Below, piece by piece: positions 1-7,739 of a stretch of DNA of 64,000 nt. Location: assembly GCA_902628635.1 (NCBI GenBank), contig CACONQ010000003.1:62001-126000 (forward strand), given 5' to 3'. Below the pieces are notes generated by a model. That model was not told the origin of the DNA, did not search any database, and saw only the letters and a list, made by a program, of their open reading frames with translations. Within the stretch, counting starts at the first letter, position 1. Each line of letters begins with the position of its first letter. Position numbers and translations under genes: made by a program. The stretch is from an uncultured Pelagibacteraceae bacterium. GTDB lineage: Bacteria; Pseudomonadota; Alphaproteobacteria; Pelagibacterales; Pelagibacteraceae.

Positions 1-118
1 ATACACAACCAACAGATGGATTTTCTTTTGTTAAACCAGCGTTTTCTCGAGCAAGCGCTAAAGCCAAACCCATATAATAATTATTAATTGATTTAGTTTT
101 ATCTTTTTTTGAAGACAT
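1..118 (-). CDS. ribD: RibD, riboflavin biosynthesis deaminase/reductase (N-terminal fragment, cut by window edge)
   Basis: Reading the minus strand from an ATG at 118 gives 39 codons before the window ends. They begin MSSKKDKTK and continue with [13 protein letters not shown] and NPSVGCV. The latter is the start of the cytidine-deaminase-like fold of RibD, where the Asn-Pro-x-Val-Gly-Cys segment precedes the zinc-binding HAE motif, which lies off the window. The family deaminates and reduces the pyrimidine intermediate of riboflavin synthesis. The start lies inside the 3' end of nrdR (20-base overlap), and nrdR-ribD order is common in proteobacteria. The rest of the gene is unseen, so one-domain and two-domain forms cannot be told apart. 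Confidence 0.85.
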   Translation of the reverse strand, partial: MSSKKDKTKSINNYYMGLALALARENAGLTKENPSVGCV

Positions 119-557
119 CTATTTTGTCAACAAATTGAATAAAATCTTTCTCTTCTCTGAAATTTCTGTACACAGATGCAAAACGTACATAGGCAACTGG
201 ATCTAGGTCCTTTAATCCGTCCATAACCATGGTTCCAATAGTATTTGATGCAATTTCATTTTGTCCTAATTCCTCTAATGATCTAGAGATCTTGGTAATA
301 AATTTTTCAACTGTATCAGTATCGATAGGTCTTTTTTTTAGAGCGATGTAAATTGACTTAGCTAACTTATCTCTGTCAAAAGGAGATTTTCTACCATTCT
401 TTTTTACAACCATTAATTCACGAATTTGTACTCTCTCAAATGTAGTAAATCTTTCTCCGCAACCACAAAGCCTTCTCCTTCTTATGGTAGTTCCATCTTC
501 TGTAGGTCTTGAGTCAACTACCGAGGTCTCACCTCTTTTACAAATTGGACATATCAT
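99..557 (-). CDS. nrdR: NrdR, transcriptional repressor of ribonucleotide reductase genes
   Basis: The 152-residue length is normal for NrdR. An N-terminal zinc ribbon (Cys3, Cys6, Cys31, Cys33) is followed by the RRRR and RFTTFERV motifs, then an ATP-cone domain at about residues 49-139 ([15 protein letters not shown] onward). The family binds NrdR boxes upstream of nrd operons and senses ATP/dATP. One oddity is visible: the second zinc knuckle reads CGC, one residue shorter than the usual CxxC. The gene sits 10 bases downstream of glyA and overlaps ribD, so it is probably in one operon with both. The ATG at 557 gives the canonical CPxC start. Confidence 0.96.
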   Translation of the reverse strand: MICPICKRGETSVVDSRPTEDGTTIRRRRLCGCGERFTTFERVQIRELMVVKKNGRKSPFDRDKLAKSIYIALKKRPIDTDTVEKFITKISRSLEELGQNEIASNTIGTMVMDGLKDLDPVAYVRFASVYRNFREEKDFIQFVDKIDVFKKR

Positions 558-567
558 TTAAATTTAT

Positions 568-1878
568 TTAACCTAAGTGTTTATAAATTGGAAATTTTGA
601 ACATAGTTCAATTACTTCCTGTCTTACTTCATTTTCCACTTTGCTATTATCTTCTGGATTTGACGAAAGGCCTTTAATAACTTTTGTAATAAGTTGTCCC
701 ACCATTTCAAATTCTTTTAAACCAAATCCTCTAGTTGTTGCAGCTTGCGAGCCCAGTCTTATTCCCGATGTAACCATTGGGCTTTCAGTATCAAATGGAA
801 TTCCATTTTTATTGCAAGTAATATTAGCTCTGCATAAGCTCTCTGCTGCTAAATTTCCTTTTACATTAAAAGGTCTTAGATCGACTAGCATCAAGTGAGT
901 ATCTGTACCTCCAGAGTAAATTTTAAAACCATTATTTTTTAATGTCTCAGCTAAAATTTTTGCATTGGATAAAACAGATTTTATGTAATCTTTAAAATCT
1001 GGTCGTAATGCCTCAAGAAAACCAGCAGCCTTCGCAGCTATAACATGCATTAATGGTCCACCTTGATATCCAGGAAAAACGGCTGTGTTAAATTTTTTTG
1101 AAAGATCTTCGTGATTAGTTAAAATTATACCACCTCTTGCACTTCTAAAAACTTTATGTGTTGTAGACGTTACCACGTGAGCATAATCACACGGATTAGG
1201 ATAACCTTTGCCAGCTACAAGACCTGAGAAGTGAGCCATATCTACCATAAGATAAGCTCCAACTTTGTCAGCTATTTCCCTAAATCTTTTAAAGTCAATT
1301 ACTCTTGAGTAAGCACTACCACCAGCAATAATTAATTTTGGTTTGTGTTCTAATGCTAATTTTTCAACGTTGTCATAATCAATTAATTCTGATTTTTTAT
1401 CGACATCATAACCAATTGCATTAAACCATTTACCTGACATAGAAATTTTTAACCCATGAGTTATATGTCCTCCTGAGTTTAGGCTCATTCCTAAAAAAGT
1501 ATCACCAGGTTTTAGCAAAGCTAAAAAAACTGCACCATTTGCTTGAGCGCCCGAGTGTGGTTGAGCATTTGCAAATTTACAATTAAATAATTTTTTTAAT
1601 CTTTCGATTGCTAAATTTTCCGCAACATCAACATGCTCACATCCATTATAATACCTTTTACCTGGGTATCCCTCAGCATATTTATTTGTTAAAACTGAAC
1701 CTTGAGCTTCTAGCACAGCTTGAGAAACAATATTTTCTGAAGCTATTAACTCTATATGTTGTTGTTGTCTTCTTAGTTCATCACTAATTGCTTTAAAAAG
1801 ATCTGGATCTGTTTTAGATAAGCTATCCTCAAAAAATCCCTTGTATTGATCATTTACATATTTATTTTCACTAGACAT
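568..1878 (-). CDS. glyA: Serine hydroxymethyltransferase
   Basis: This PLP enzyme interconverts serine plus tetrahydrofolate with glycine plus 5,10-methylene-THF. The protein has 436 residues, near the family norm. Visible motifs include the IELIASEN segment near residue 46, [11 protein letters not shown] near 68, and the PLP lysine K242 in [13 protein letters not shown]. The usual sequence there is THKxLRGPRGG, so the local context varies slightly but the lysine and glycines are kept. It lies between rpiB (7 bases upstream) and nrdR (10 bases downstream). It is functionally tied to the sarcosine oxidase operon at 13735-18829, which yields glycine and methylene-THF, both SHMT substrates. Confidence 0.98.
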   Translation of the reverse strand: MSSENKYVNDQYKGFFEDSLSKTDPDLFKAISDELRRQQQHIELIASENIVSQAVLEAQGSVLTNKYAEGYPGKRYYNGCEHVDVAENLAIERLKKLFNCKFANAQPHSGAQANGAVFLALLKPGDTFLGMSLNSGGHITHGLKISMSGKWFNAIGYDVDKKSELIDYDNVEKLALEHKPKLIIAGGSAYSRVIDFKRFREIADKVGAYLMVDMAHFSGLVAGKGYPNPCDYAHVVTSTTHKVFRSARGGIILTNHEDLSKKFNTAVFPGYQGGPLMHVIAAKAAGFLEALRPDFKDYIKSVLSNAKILAETLKNNGFKIYSGGTDTHLMLVDLRPFNVKGNLAAESLCRANITCNKNGIPFDTESPMVTSGIRLGSQAATTRGFGLKEFEMVGQLITKVIKGLSSNPEDNSKVENEVRQEVIELCSKFPIYKHLG

Positions 1879-1885
1879 AATAACC

Positions 1886-2311
1886 TCAAATTTTATTTAC
1901 TCTTCTTAGATGTCTTCCCCCATCAAATTTTGTTTTTAAAAAAGTATCAATAAACAATAAAGCATTTTTTCTGGATATCAACCTTGAACCTAAGGTAATA
2001 ATATTAGCATTATTATGCATTCTTGATAATTTGGTAGATTTTATACTGTAACATGCGGCTGCACGTATTTTTTTATGTTTATTTGCCGCTATATTCATGC
2101 CTGTACCTGAACCACATATTAAAATACCGAAATATTTTGAGTTTTTTGATACTGCTTTTGATAGTTTATGTGCGTAAATTGGATAATCAACAGAATTACT
2201 ATTTTTAGGTCCTAAATCGAAAACTTTCATTTTTTTTTTATAAAATTTTTTTTTAATATACTCTTTAAGATTGTAACCTGCGTGATCAGAAGAAATAAAT
2301 ATTTTACTCAA
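1886..2311 (-). CDS. rpiB: Ribose-5-phosphate isomerase B (TTG start)
   Basis: This is a RpiB/LacAB-type isomerase of 141 residues that interconverts ribulose-5-phosphate and ribose-5-phosphate. It starts with the family signature SSDHAG (residues 7-12) and carries the catalytic cysteine C66 in ICGSGTGM. The only start that keeps the SDHAG segment is TTG at 2311, since no ATG lies between it and the upstream stop. It begins 1 base after the stop of the oxygenase-like gene, which suggests translational coupling. The glyA start follows 7 bases downstream. Confidence 0.93.
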   Translation of the reverse strand: MSKIFISSDHAGYNLKEYIKKKFYKKKMKVFDLGPKNSNSVDYPIYAHKLSKAVSKNSKYFGILICGSGTGMNIAANKHKKIRAAACYSIKSTKLSRMHNNANIITLGSRLISRKNALLFIDTFLKTKFDGGRHLRRVNKI

Positions 2312-2312
2312 A

Positions 2313-2903
2313 TTAATTAAATTTATAATTTAAAACACATGCAACCAAATGAACTCTATTCTCCTCACCGCCATTGAACGCATTGTGATATTTGGTGTTA
2401 TTAGTTATCCAAACAGAACCATCAGCTGGCATATGCTTTGCCACATGATCAACAACCATAATCGCACCTGGATTTGTATATATAGGTATATGAAGTCTTG
2501 GTTCAGGATCTCTGTGCCAACTTAATGTTGATCTTGGCTCTTTAAGAAGTAATCTCATTCTTCCCAATTTATATTTTTTTGTTAATTGATCATAAACTTC
2601 TTTAAAATAAGTATTTTTAAATTCATCAACAAACTCAGTATATTTACTTTCGTCTATTTTATTTTCTCTTTGAACCTCTACACCTGTGCTGTCTGGCTTT
2701 GTCCAATAAATTCCTCTGACATTATTACCTTTTATGGATTCAGGTTTTCCTGGGATTTGGTTAAGTGAAATTCCTGCAAAATGAGGTATGCCAAGACTTG
2801 TATCAAATCCTTTAATTTTTAATACATCGTCGCAAGCCTGTTTTAGTTTTGAAATGTCAAATTTAAGGTCTTGCTTTTGAAAGTCGTTAAAAGTAAGTGA
2901 CAT
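2313..2903 (-). CDS. 2OG-Fe(II) oxygenase-like protein, aspartyl/asparaginyl beta-hydroxylase type
   Basis: The 196-residue protein has no signal peptide or membrane segment. Its C-terminal half shows an HxD...H...R arrangement expected of a cupin-type iron/2-oxoglutarate site: H130 and D132 in SWHRDPEPR, H173 in KYHNAFNGG, and R183 in ENRVHLV. The LHIPI and GSVWITNN segments resemble aspartyl/asparaginyl beta-hydroxylase relatives. The substrate is unknown; peptide, amino acid or small-molecule hydroxylation are all possible. It is the first gene of the glyA-directed operon and is transcribed away from hemB across a 73-base spacer. The fold assignment is fairly secure and the specific function is not. 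Confidence 0.7.
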   Translation of the reverse strand: MSLTFNDFQKQDLKFDISKLKQACDDVLKIKGFDTSLGIPHFAGISLNQIPGKPESIKGNNVRGIYWTKPDSTGVEVQRENKIDESKYTEFVDEFKNTYFKEVYDQLTKKYKLGRMRLLLKEPRSTLSWHRDPEPRLHIPIYTNPGAIMVVDHVAKHMPADGSVWITNNTKYHNAFNGGEENRVHLVACVLNYKFN

Positions 2904-2976
2904 AATGGTATTTTATTAATAGCTTAATAATTATTATATAATATATAACTATTGTCGCATATAAAATAATTTTTAA
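2904..2976. promoter_or_regulatory. Divergent intergenic region between oxygenase-like gene and hemB
   Basis: These 73 bases separate the two divergent start codons and must carry both promoters. The stretch is very AT-rich, with several overlapping TATAAT-like hexamers around 2935-2945. I could not pair any of them with a convincing -35 at 16-18 bases on either strand, so no exact promoter is assigned. No hairpin or riboswitch-like structure was seen. Confidence 0.4.
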
Positions 2977-3966
2977 ATGATTACAACTGGTAAATATCCA
3001 AATTTAAGACTTAGACGAAATCGTGAACACGATTGGATTAGAAGATTAACTAAAGAAAATACATTATCTGTAGATGATCTTGTTCAACCCATATTTATAA
3101 TAGAAGGAAAAAATAAAAAAATACCAATTAAATCTATGCCTGGAGTATATAGGTATTCGATCGACAAACTTAATAGTTTTGTGAAAAAAATAATTGATTT
3201 AGGAATTCCAATGATAGCTTTATTTCCTTATACAGAGAACAAACTTAAAGATAACTATGCGTCGGAAGCCATGAATGAGAATAATTTAGTTTGTAAGGCT
3301 ACAAAATTAATCAAAAAAAAATTTGGAAACAAAATTGGAATAATGTGTGACGTTGCATTAGATCCATATACATCACATGGACATGATGGAATTTTAAAAT
3401 CAAACAAAATTCTTAACGATGAAACGATAGATATTTTGATTAAACAATCTATCATTCAAGCAAAGGCTGGTTGTGATGTAATTGCGCCTTCAGATATGAT
3501 GGATGGAAGAATTGGAAAAATTAGAAAAGCTTTAGATAAAAATGATTTTTCAAATGTGAGGATCTTGTCTTACGCTGTCAAATATGCATCTAGTTTCTAT
3601 GGACCTTTTAGAGATGCTGTTGGATCAAAAAATCTTTTAAAAGGAGACAAAAAAACATATCAGATGGATTTTAGCAACAGTGATGAATCATTAAGGGAAG
3701 TTGCATTAGATATTAAAGAAGGAGCAGATATGGTCATGGTCAAGCCTGGACTCCCTTATTTAGATATCATAAGAGACGTGAAAAGGAATTTTAAAATACC
3801 GGTTCTAGCCTATCAAGTTTCTGGTGAATATAGCTTGATAATGAATTCAATAAAAAAAGGTCTGGTTGACGATAAAATAATATATGAAACACTGACAAGC
3901 TTTAAAAGAGCTGGTGCCAATGCGATAATTTCATATTTTTCAAGTAGTATAGCTAAAACTCTATAA
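2977..3966 (+). CDS. hemB: Delta-aminolevulinic acid dehydratase (porphobilinogen synthase)
   Basis: HemB condenses two 5-aminolevulinate molecules to porphobilinogen in tetrapyrrole synthesis. The 329-residue length is typical. The two active-site lysines are K202 (YAVKYAS) and K256 (MVKPGLP). The metal segment reads DVALDPYTSHGHDG (residues 125-138). The three zinc cysteines of the E. coli/animal type are replaced by A127, D129 and D137, which places this enzyme in the Asp-rich, magnesium-responsive class. It is monocistronic and ends 1 base from the convergent recO stop. Confidence 0.98.
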   Translation: MITTGKYPNLRLRRNREHDWIRRLTKENTLSVDDLVQPIFIIEGKNKKIPIKSMPGVYRYSIDKLNSFVKKIIDLGIPMIALFPYTENKLKDNYASEAMNENNLVCKATKLIKKKFGNKIGIMCDVALDPYTSHGHDGILKSNKILNDETIDILIKQSIIQAKAGCDVIAPSDMMDGRIGKIRKALDKNDFSNVRILSYAVKYASSFYGPFRDAVGSKNLLKGDKKTYQMDFSNSDESLREVALDIKEGADMVMVKPGLPYLDIIRDVKRNFKIPVLAYQVSGEYSLIMNSIKKGLVDDKIIYETLTSFKRAGANAIISYFSSSIAKTL

Positions 3967-3967
3967 A

Positions 3968-4648
3968 TTATTTAAGTGTATTAATAAAGTCCACTCTTTG
4001 AAGTGGATGATTTAGATTATTTGGCTGTAAGATATTTTTATCTAAATAACTAGTCACAATTTGTATTCCTCTAATAAGATCATTTTTGTCTGCTATTTCA
4101 TTATTGTTTTCTACAAGAAAATTTGGAACAATTTTTTTTTCAGTTTGAGACTCAACAAAATATTTCGATTTATTATTTTCAATTGTTTTCTTTACAATTT
4201 TTCTTAAATTTAAATCATAACCTGAAAGTTTTAATAATTCGAGTTCCCACATAATATATTCCATTAACCAATTATTTTTTTTAATTAAAGAAAAGAATTT
4301 TTCAATCAAATTAAAAATTTCTGGGTTTTTTTGATTTTCAGCTGTAAGAAGTTTAACCATACTCATTGATGAACTAATACAATGTAGCTTACTTCTGTTA
4401 TTAAAGAATAGAGGTGTTTCAGCTTTAATAATCTCTACTTTAAAGGATCCGATTTTATTTTCATTTTTACTTTGATAGTTTAATTGAAATTTATTTCCAA
4501 TTTGTAGATAGCCCTTTATTCTTTTTGATGAAGCGCCAAATATAATACCAGAGGTTTTCCCATGGTCTATTGTAAAAAAATCTGCAATCACTGAATTTTC
4601 ACTATATTTAAATTTGGATAATAGAAATCCTTTATCGTCCCAAATCAT
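3968..4648 (-). CDS. recO: RecO, DNA repair and recombination mediator
   Basis: RecO anneals single strands and helps RecR load RecA on SSB-coated DNA (RecFOR pathway). The 226-residue protein starts with the OB-fold region (MIWDDKGFLLSKFKYSENS), which includes the family's GxxS/KR segment (IIFGASSKRIKGYL). A helical C-terminal half follows. The zinc cysteines found in some RecO proteins are not obvious. Its ATG overlaps the rnc TGA (ATGA), so it is the last gene of the lepB-rnc-recO operon. In many alphaproteobacteria era lies between rnc and recO; here it does not. Confidence 0.88.
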   Translation of the reverse strand: MIWDDKGFLLSKFKYSENSVIADFFTIDHGKTSGIIFGASSKRIKGYLQIGNKFQLNYQSKNENKIGSFKVEIIKAETPLFFNNRSKLHCISSSMSMVKLLTAENQKNPEIFNLIEKFFSLIKKNNWLMEYIMWELELLKLSGYDLNLRKIVKKTIENNKSKYFVESQTEKKIVPNFLVENNNEIADKNDLIRGIQIVTSYLDKNILQPNNLNHPLQRVDFINTLK

Positions 4649-5307
4649 AATAAGTTCATTTTTCTTAGAAGAGAAGTAGCTGCATCTTGTTCAGCCAACT
4701 TTTTTGAAGAACCAATTCCATCAATGCTTTTTGATGATTTTATTTTAACTTGAACATGAAATACAGGTTTATGTTTTGGTCCTTTTGTTTTTAACAAGGT
4801 ATACTTAGGTAATACTTTATACTTTTTAAGTGAAAATTCTTGAAGTTTTGTTTTAGAGTCTATCTTGGTCTCTTGTGTGTTTTCAATATACTCATTCCAA
4901 ATTTTTAATATAAAATTTTCTACAACTTTAATTCCTTGGTCTAAAAATATAGCTCCAATTATTGCTTCACATGTATCGGATATAATTTTATTTTCTGGCT
5001 TATAATTATTGGTTTTATTTGTATTTGTTTTAATAAATTCAGACAGATTTAATTTATTTGCAATACTTAAACACATATTTTTATTTACTAGTGATGCAAA
5101 TTTTTTATCAAGAGCTCCTTCGGTTTCCTCTGGGTAAATTTCATATAGTTTTTTTGATATGACAAAACCTAAGACTCTGTCTCCTAAAAATTCTAGTTTT
5201 TCATTATTATTTATTGGATCAAGGCTTTTATGAATAAGTGATTTTTCTAAAATTTTTTTATTTTTGAATTTTATCTGCAATATTTTTTCAAGATCATTTA
5301 AACTCAT
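4645..5307 (-). CDS. rnc: Ribonuclease III
   Basis: This double-strand-specific endoribonuclease matures rRNA and processes mRNA. The 220-residue protein has the catalytic RNase III signature EFLGDRVLGF (residues 39-48), with acidic residues E39 and D43. A second acidic cluster lies near DTCEAIIGAIFLDQG. A dsRNA-binding domain occupies about residues 150-220 and ends in GSSKKLAEQDAATSLL. The gene overlaps recO by 4 bases and follows lepB by 9 bases. Confidence 0.97.
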   Translation of the reverse strand: MSLNDLEKILQIKFKNKKILEKSLIHKSLDPINNNEKLEFLGDRVLGFVISKKLYEIYPEETEGALDKKFASLVNKNMCLSIANKLNLSEFIKTNTNKTNNYKPENKIISDTCEAIIGAIFLDQGIKVVENFILKIWNEYIENTQETKIDSKTKLQEFSLKKYKVLPKYTLLKTKGPKHKPVFHVQVKIKSSKSIDGIGSSKKLAEQDAATSLLRKMNLL

Positions 5308-5316
5308 ATAAATTTT

Positions 5317-6045
5317 TTAATTAATTACTTTAAAGAACCTGTCAAATCTAATCAGTTCACCCCATTTCCAAAATTCAAATATACTTCCATTCCTTGCATC
5401 GGAGGAAAAAAAAATGAATCGTGCTTTTCCAACTAAGTTATTTTTGTGCACATAGCCAACACTTGATAAGAATCTACTGTCTTTTGAACAATCCCTATTA
5501 TCTCCTAAAAAAAAATAATGATCTTCTGGCACTACGAATAAATCTGTATTTTGAAGAGTAAAACTACTAAAATAAGCTGTTTTAAATTCCTTTCCATTTG
5601 AAAATTTTTCATTAAAGAAATTACTTTCAATCTTATTTGATCCACAAAATACGAACTGATTTTTTGATTTAAGATTTTTAAATATTTCTAAGTTGTTTAA
5701 GTAGATACTGCCATCAATAAACTGAACAGTATCACCGGGTAAGCCAATAAGACGTTTTATGTAATCTGTTCTATTGTCTGCTGGTGTTTTAAATACTACT
5801 ACATCGCCTCTTTCAGGTTTTTGAAATAGAATTCTATTTTTAAATATAGGTGGACTAAAAGGAAAGGAGTGTTTGCTATACCCATAAGAATATTTTGTCA
5901 CAAACAATCTGTCACCGACTAACAAATTTGGTTCCATAGATGAAGAAGGTATATAGAAAGGTTGAATTAATAATGATCTAATAATAATAGCAATAATTAA
6001 TGCATAAAAAATTGTTATTGCATTTTCAATAAATATTTTTTTCAT
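5317..6045 (-). CDS. lepB: Signal peptidase I
   Basis: LepB removes signal peptides from exported proteins at the outer face of the inner membrane. The 242-residue protein has one N-terminal membrane segment (about residues 8-27). The catalytic Ser36 lies in YIPSSSMEPNLLVGD and the catalytic Lys97 in DYIKRLIGLPGD. Conserved box E (FFLGDNRDCSKDSR) is near the C-terminal half. Its start overlaps the acpS stop as ATGA. It serves the secretory pathway together with secY at 40212-41492. Confidence 0.97.
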   Translation of the reverse strand: MKKIFIENAITIFYALIIAIIIRSLLIQPFYIPSSSMEPNLLVGDRLFVTKYSYGYSKHSFPFSPPIFKNRILFQKPERGDVVVFKTPADNRTDYIKRLIGLPGDTVQFIDGSIYLNNLEIFKNLKSKNQFVFCGSNKIESNFFNEKFSNGKEFKTAYFSSFTLQNTDLFVVPEDHYFFLGDNRDCSKDSRFLSSVGYVHKNNLVGKARFIFFSSDARNGSIFEFWKWGELIRFDRFFKVIN

Positions 6046-6434
6046 TTTTTTAACCCACTTAAAATAACAAAAGCAATAGAGTGTTTATCTTGATCAGATA
6101 AAGATAAAAATATTTTGAAAGATTTAAATTTATTTTTTTTTAAAATTATTGATTTAATTTTATCATTTATTTTAATAAAAGGTTTGCCTAGTTTATCGTT
6201 GACAACTGAAATGTCAGAAAAATTTATACCATTACGAAAACCTGTTCCTAGTGATTTTACAAAAGCCTCTTTTGCTGCAAATCTTTTAGCAAAATAACTA
6301 ACTTTATCTGTTTTTAATTTTGATTTTTTAACTTCTTCAGATGAATAGATTCTTTTTATAAACTTAATATTTTTAATTGATTTTTTAATTCTTGAGTTTT
6401 CAACAATATCAACACCATTACCAACAATTATCAT
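6042..6434 (-). CDS. acpS: Holo-[acyl-carrier-protein] synthase
   Basis: AcpS transfers 4'-phosphopantetheine from CoA to apo-ACP for fatty acid synthesis. At 130 residues it has the family length. The magnesium-binding residues are D9 in GNGVDIVE and E56 in RFAAKEAFVKSLGTG. It lies between pdxJ (1-base gap) and lepB (4-base overlap), a conserved alphaproteobacterial order. Confidence 0.96.
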   Translation of the reverse strand: MIIVGNGVDIVENSRIKKSIKNIKFIKRIYSSEEVKKSKLKTDKVSYFAKRFAAKEAFVKSLGTGFRNGINFSDISVVNDKLGKPFIKINDKIKSIILKKNKFKSFKIFLSLSDQDKHSIAFVILSGLKK

Positions 6435-6435
6435 A

Positions 6436-7152
6436 TCATTTACAAATTTTTTTAAATTTTTTTATAACTTTATTAATTCCAACAAAAATTGACTCTCCTA
6501 TTATAAAATGGCCGATATTAAATTCCTTAATTTCTTTTAGTTTAGATAAAATTTTTGCAGTTTTATAATCAAGTCCATGACCAGCATGCACCTCAAGTCC
6601 AATCGCATTTGCATATTTGCAACATGCAATTATATTTTTTAAATCTTTTTGATATTTTTTTTTGGATTTTATTTTTCTTGAGATTGTGCCTGTATGGATT
6701 TCAATACATTTAGCTCCAATTATTTTAGATAATTTAATATCTTGAATTTTTGGATTTATAAATAAACTTGTTCTTATTTTTTTTCTATTTAAAATATTAA
6801 TGTTTGCTTTTAATGCCTGAAAATTTTTTTTAAGATTAAGCCCTCCCTCTGTTGTAATTTCTATTCTTTTTTCTGGAACTATACATACATATGAAGGTTT
6901 TGCCTTTAGAGCAATATTCAACATTTTTTTATTACAAGCCATCTCGAGATTGATAGGTATTGATTTAAATTTAGATAATATTTTGAGATCACTATCTTTG
7001 ATATGACGTCGATCTTCTCTTAAATGTATTGTTATTAAATCAGCTCCGTTTTTCATCACAAATTTTGCTGCATTTAAAATATTTGGATGGTCTTCACCTC
7101 TTGCATTCCTTAAGGTTGCTACATGATCAATATTTACACCAAGACGTATCAT
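6436..7152 (-). CDS. pdxJ: Pyridoxine 5'-phosphate synthase
   Basis: PdxJ condenses 1-deoxyxylulose-5-phosphate with 3-amino-2-oxopropyl phosphate to form pyridoxine phosphate. The 238-residue TIM barrel begins with LGVNIDHVATLRNARG, the hallmark of the family. It also carries ITIHLREDRRHI (residues 40-51) and the C-terminal HAGHGLDY and FNIGHFIIGE segments. It overlaps pyrE by 4 bases. PLP made by this route is the cofactor of glyA in the same window. Confidence 0.98.
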   Translation of the reverse strand: MIRLGVNIDHVATLRNARGEDHPNILNAAKFVMKNGADLITIHLREDRRHIKDSDLKILSKFKSIPINLEMACNKKMLNIALKAKPSYVCIVPEKRIEITTEGGLNLKKNFQALKANINILNRKKIRTSLFINPKIQDIKLSKIIGAKCIEIHTGTISRKIKSKKKYQKDLKNIIACCKYANAIGLEVHAGHGLDYKTAKILSKLKEIKEFNIGHFIIGESIFVGINKVIKKFKKICK

Positions 7153-7739
7153 TTTAAATTTCTACTTCCCGGTCTTGTTATTGGAATTTTTTTGAGAAAA
7201 GGAGGTATATTTTTTTTTTTGTATGTTGGAATGTTAATTTTAATTTGTGATACGATTTTTTTATTTTTTATTTTTAAAGTTTTTTTCTCTGATCGATCTA
7301 TAATACAAGCAAAACCTATATTGCTAGATTTAAATTTTTTAATTAATTTTGTGCATTCCAAACTGGATTTGCCTGTCGTTATTACATCCTCAACTATTAA
7401 AACTTTTGACTTAGGTTTAATTGAAAAACCTCTTCTTAATTGAAACTTTTTATTTACTCTTTCACAAAAGATTGTTTCTTTATTTAACAATCTACCTATT
7501 TCATATCCGATAACTATACCACCCATCGCTGGAGATAATATAATGTCTATATTCTTAAATTCTTTTCTTATTTTTTTTGCTAAAGAGAGACATATTTTTG
7601 AAGCTAAACTGGGTTTGCTCAATAGTTTTGCACATTGCACATACTTTGATGAGTGTAGACCTGAAGATAGTACAAAATGACCTTCCAAAAGAGCTCTAGT
7701 TTTTTTTAAAACCGCCAAAGAGTCTTTTGATGAAAGCAT
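7149..7739 (-). CDS. pyrE: Orotate phosphoribosyltransferase
   Basis: PyrE joins orotate and PRPP to give OMP in pyrimidine synthesis. The 196-residue protein has the N-terminal ALLEGHFVLSSGLHSSKY block (residues 16-33) and the PRPP-binding loop VLIVEDVITTGKSS. The ATG at 7739 gives the usual distance to LLEGHF, so pyrE begins 44 bases inside the relA reading frame, an unusually long overlap. The C-terminal tail is Lys/Ile-rich (KIKNKKIVSQIKINIP). pyrB and pyrC' lie on the other strand at 25491-27712. Confidence 0.95.
   Translation of the reverse strand: MLSSKDSLAVLKKTRALLEGHFVLSSGLHSSKYVQCAKLLSKPSLASKICLSLAKKIRKEFKNIDIILSPAMGGIVIGYEIGRLLNKETIFCERVNKKFQLRRGFSIKPKSKVLIVEDVITTGKSSLECTKLIKKFKSSNIGFACIIDRSEKKTLKIKNKKIVSQIKINIPTYKKKNIPPFLKKIPITRPGSRNLK

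Noticed and set aside
7123-7443. 106-codon plus-strand open frame opposite pyrE/pdxJ
   Set aside because: It is a Phe/Ile-rich shadow of two well-supported genes with no independent start signal.
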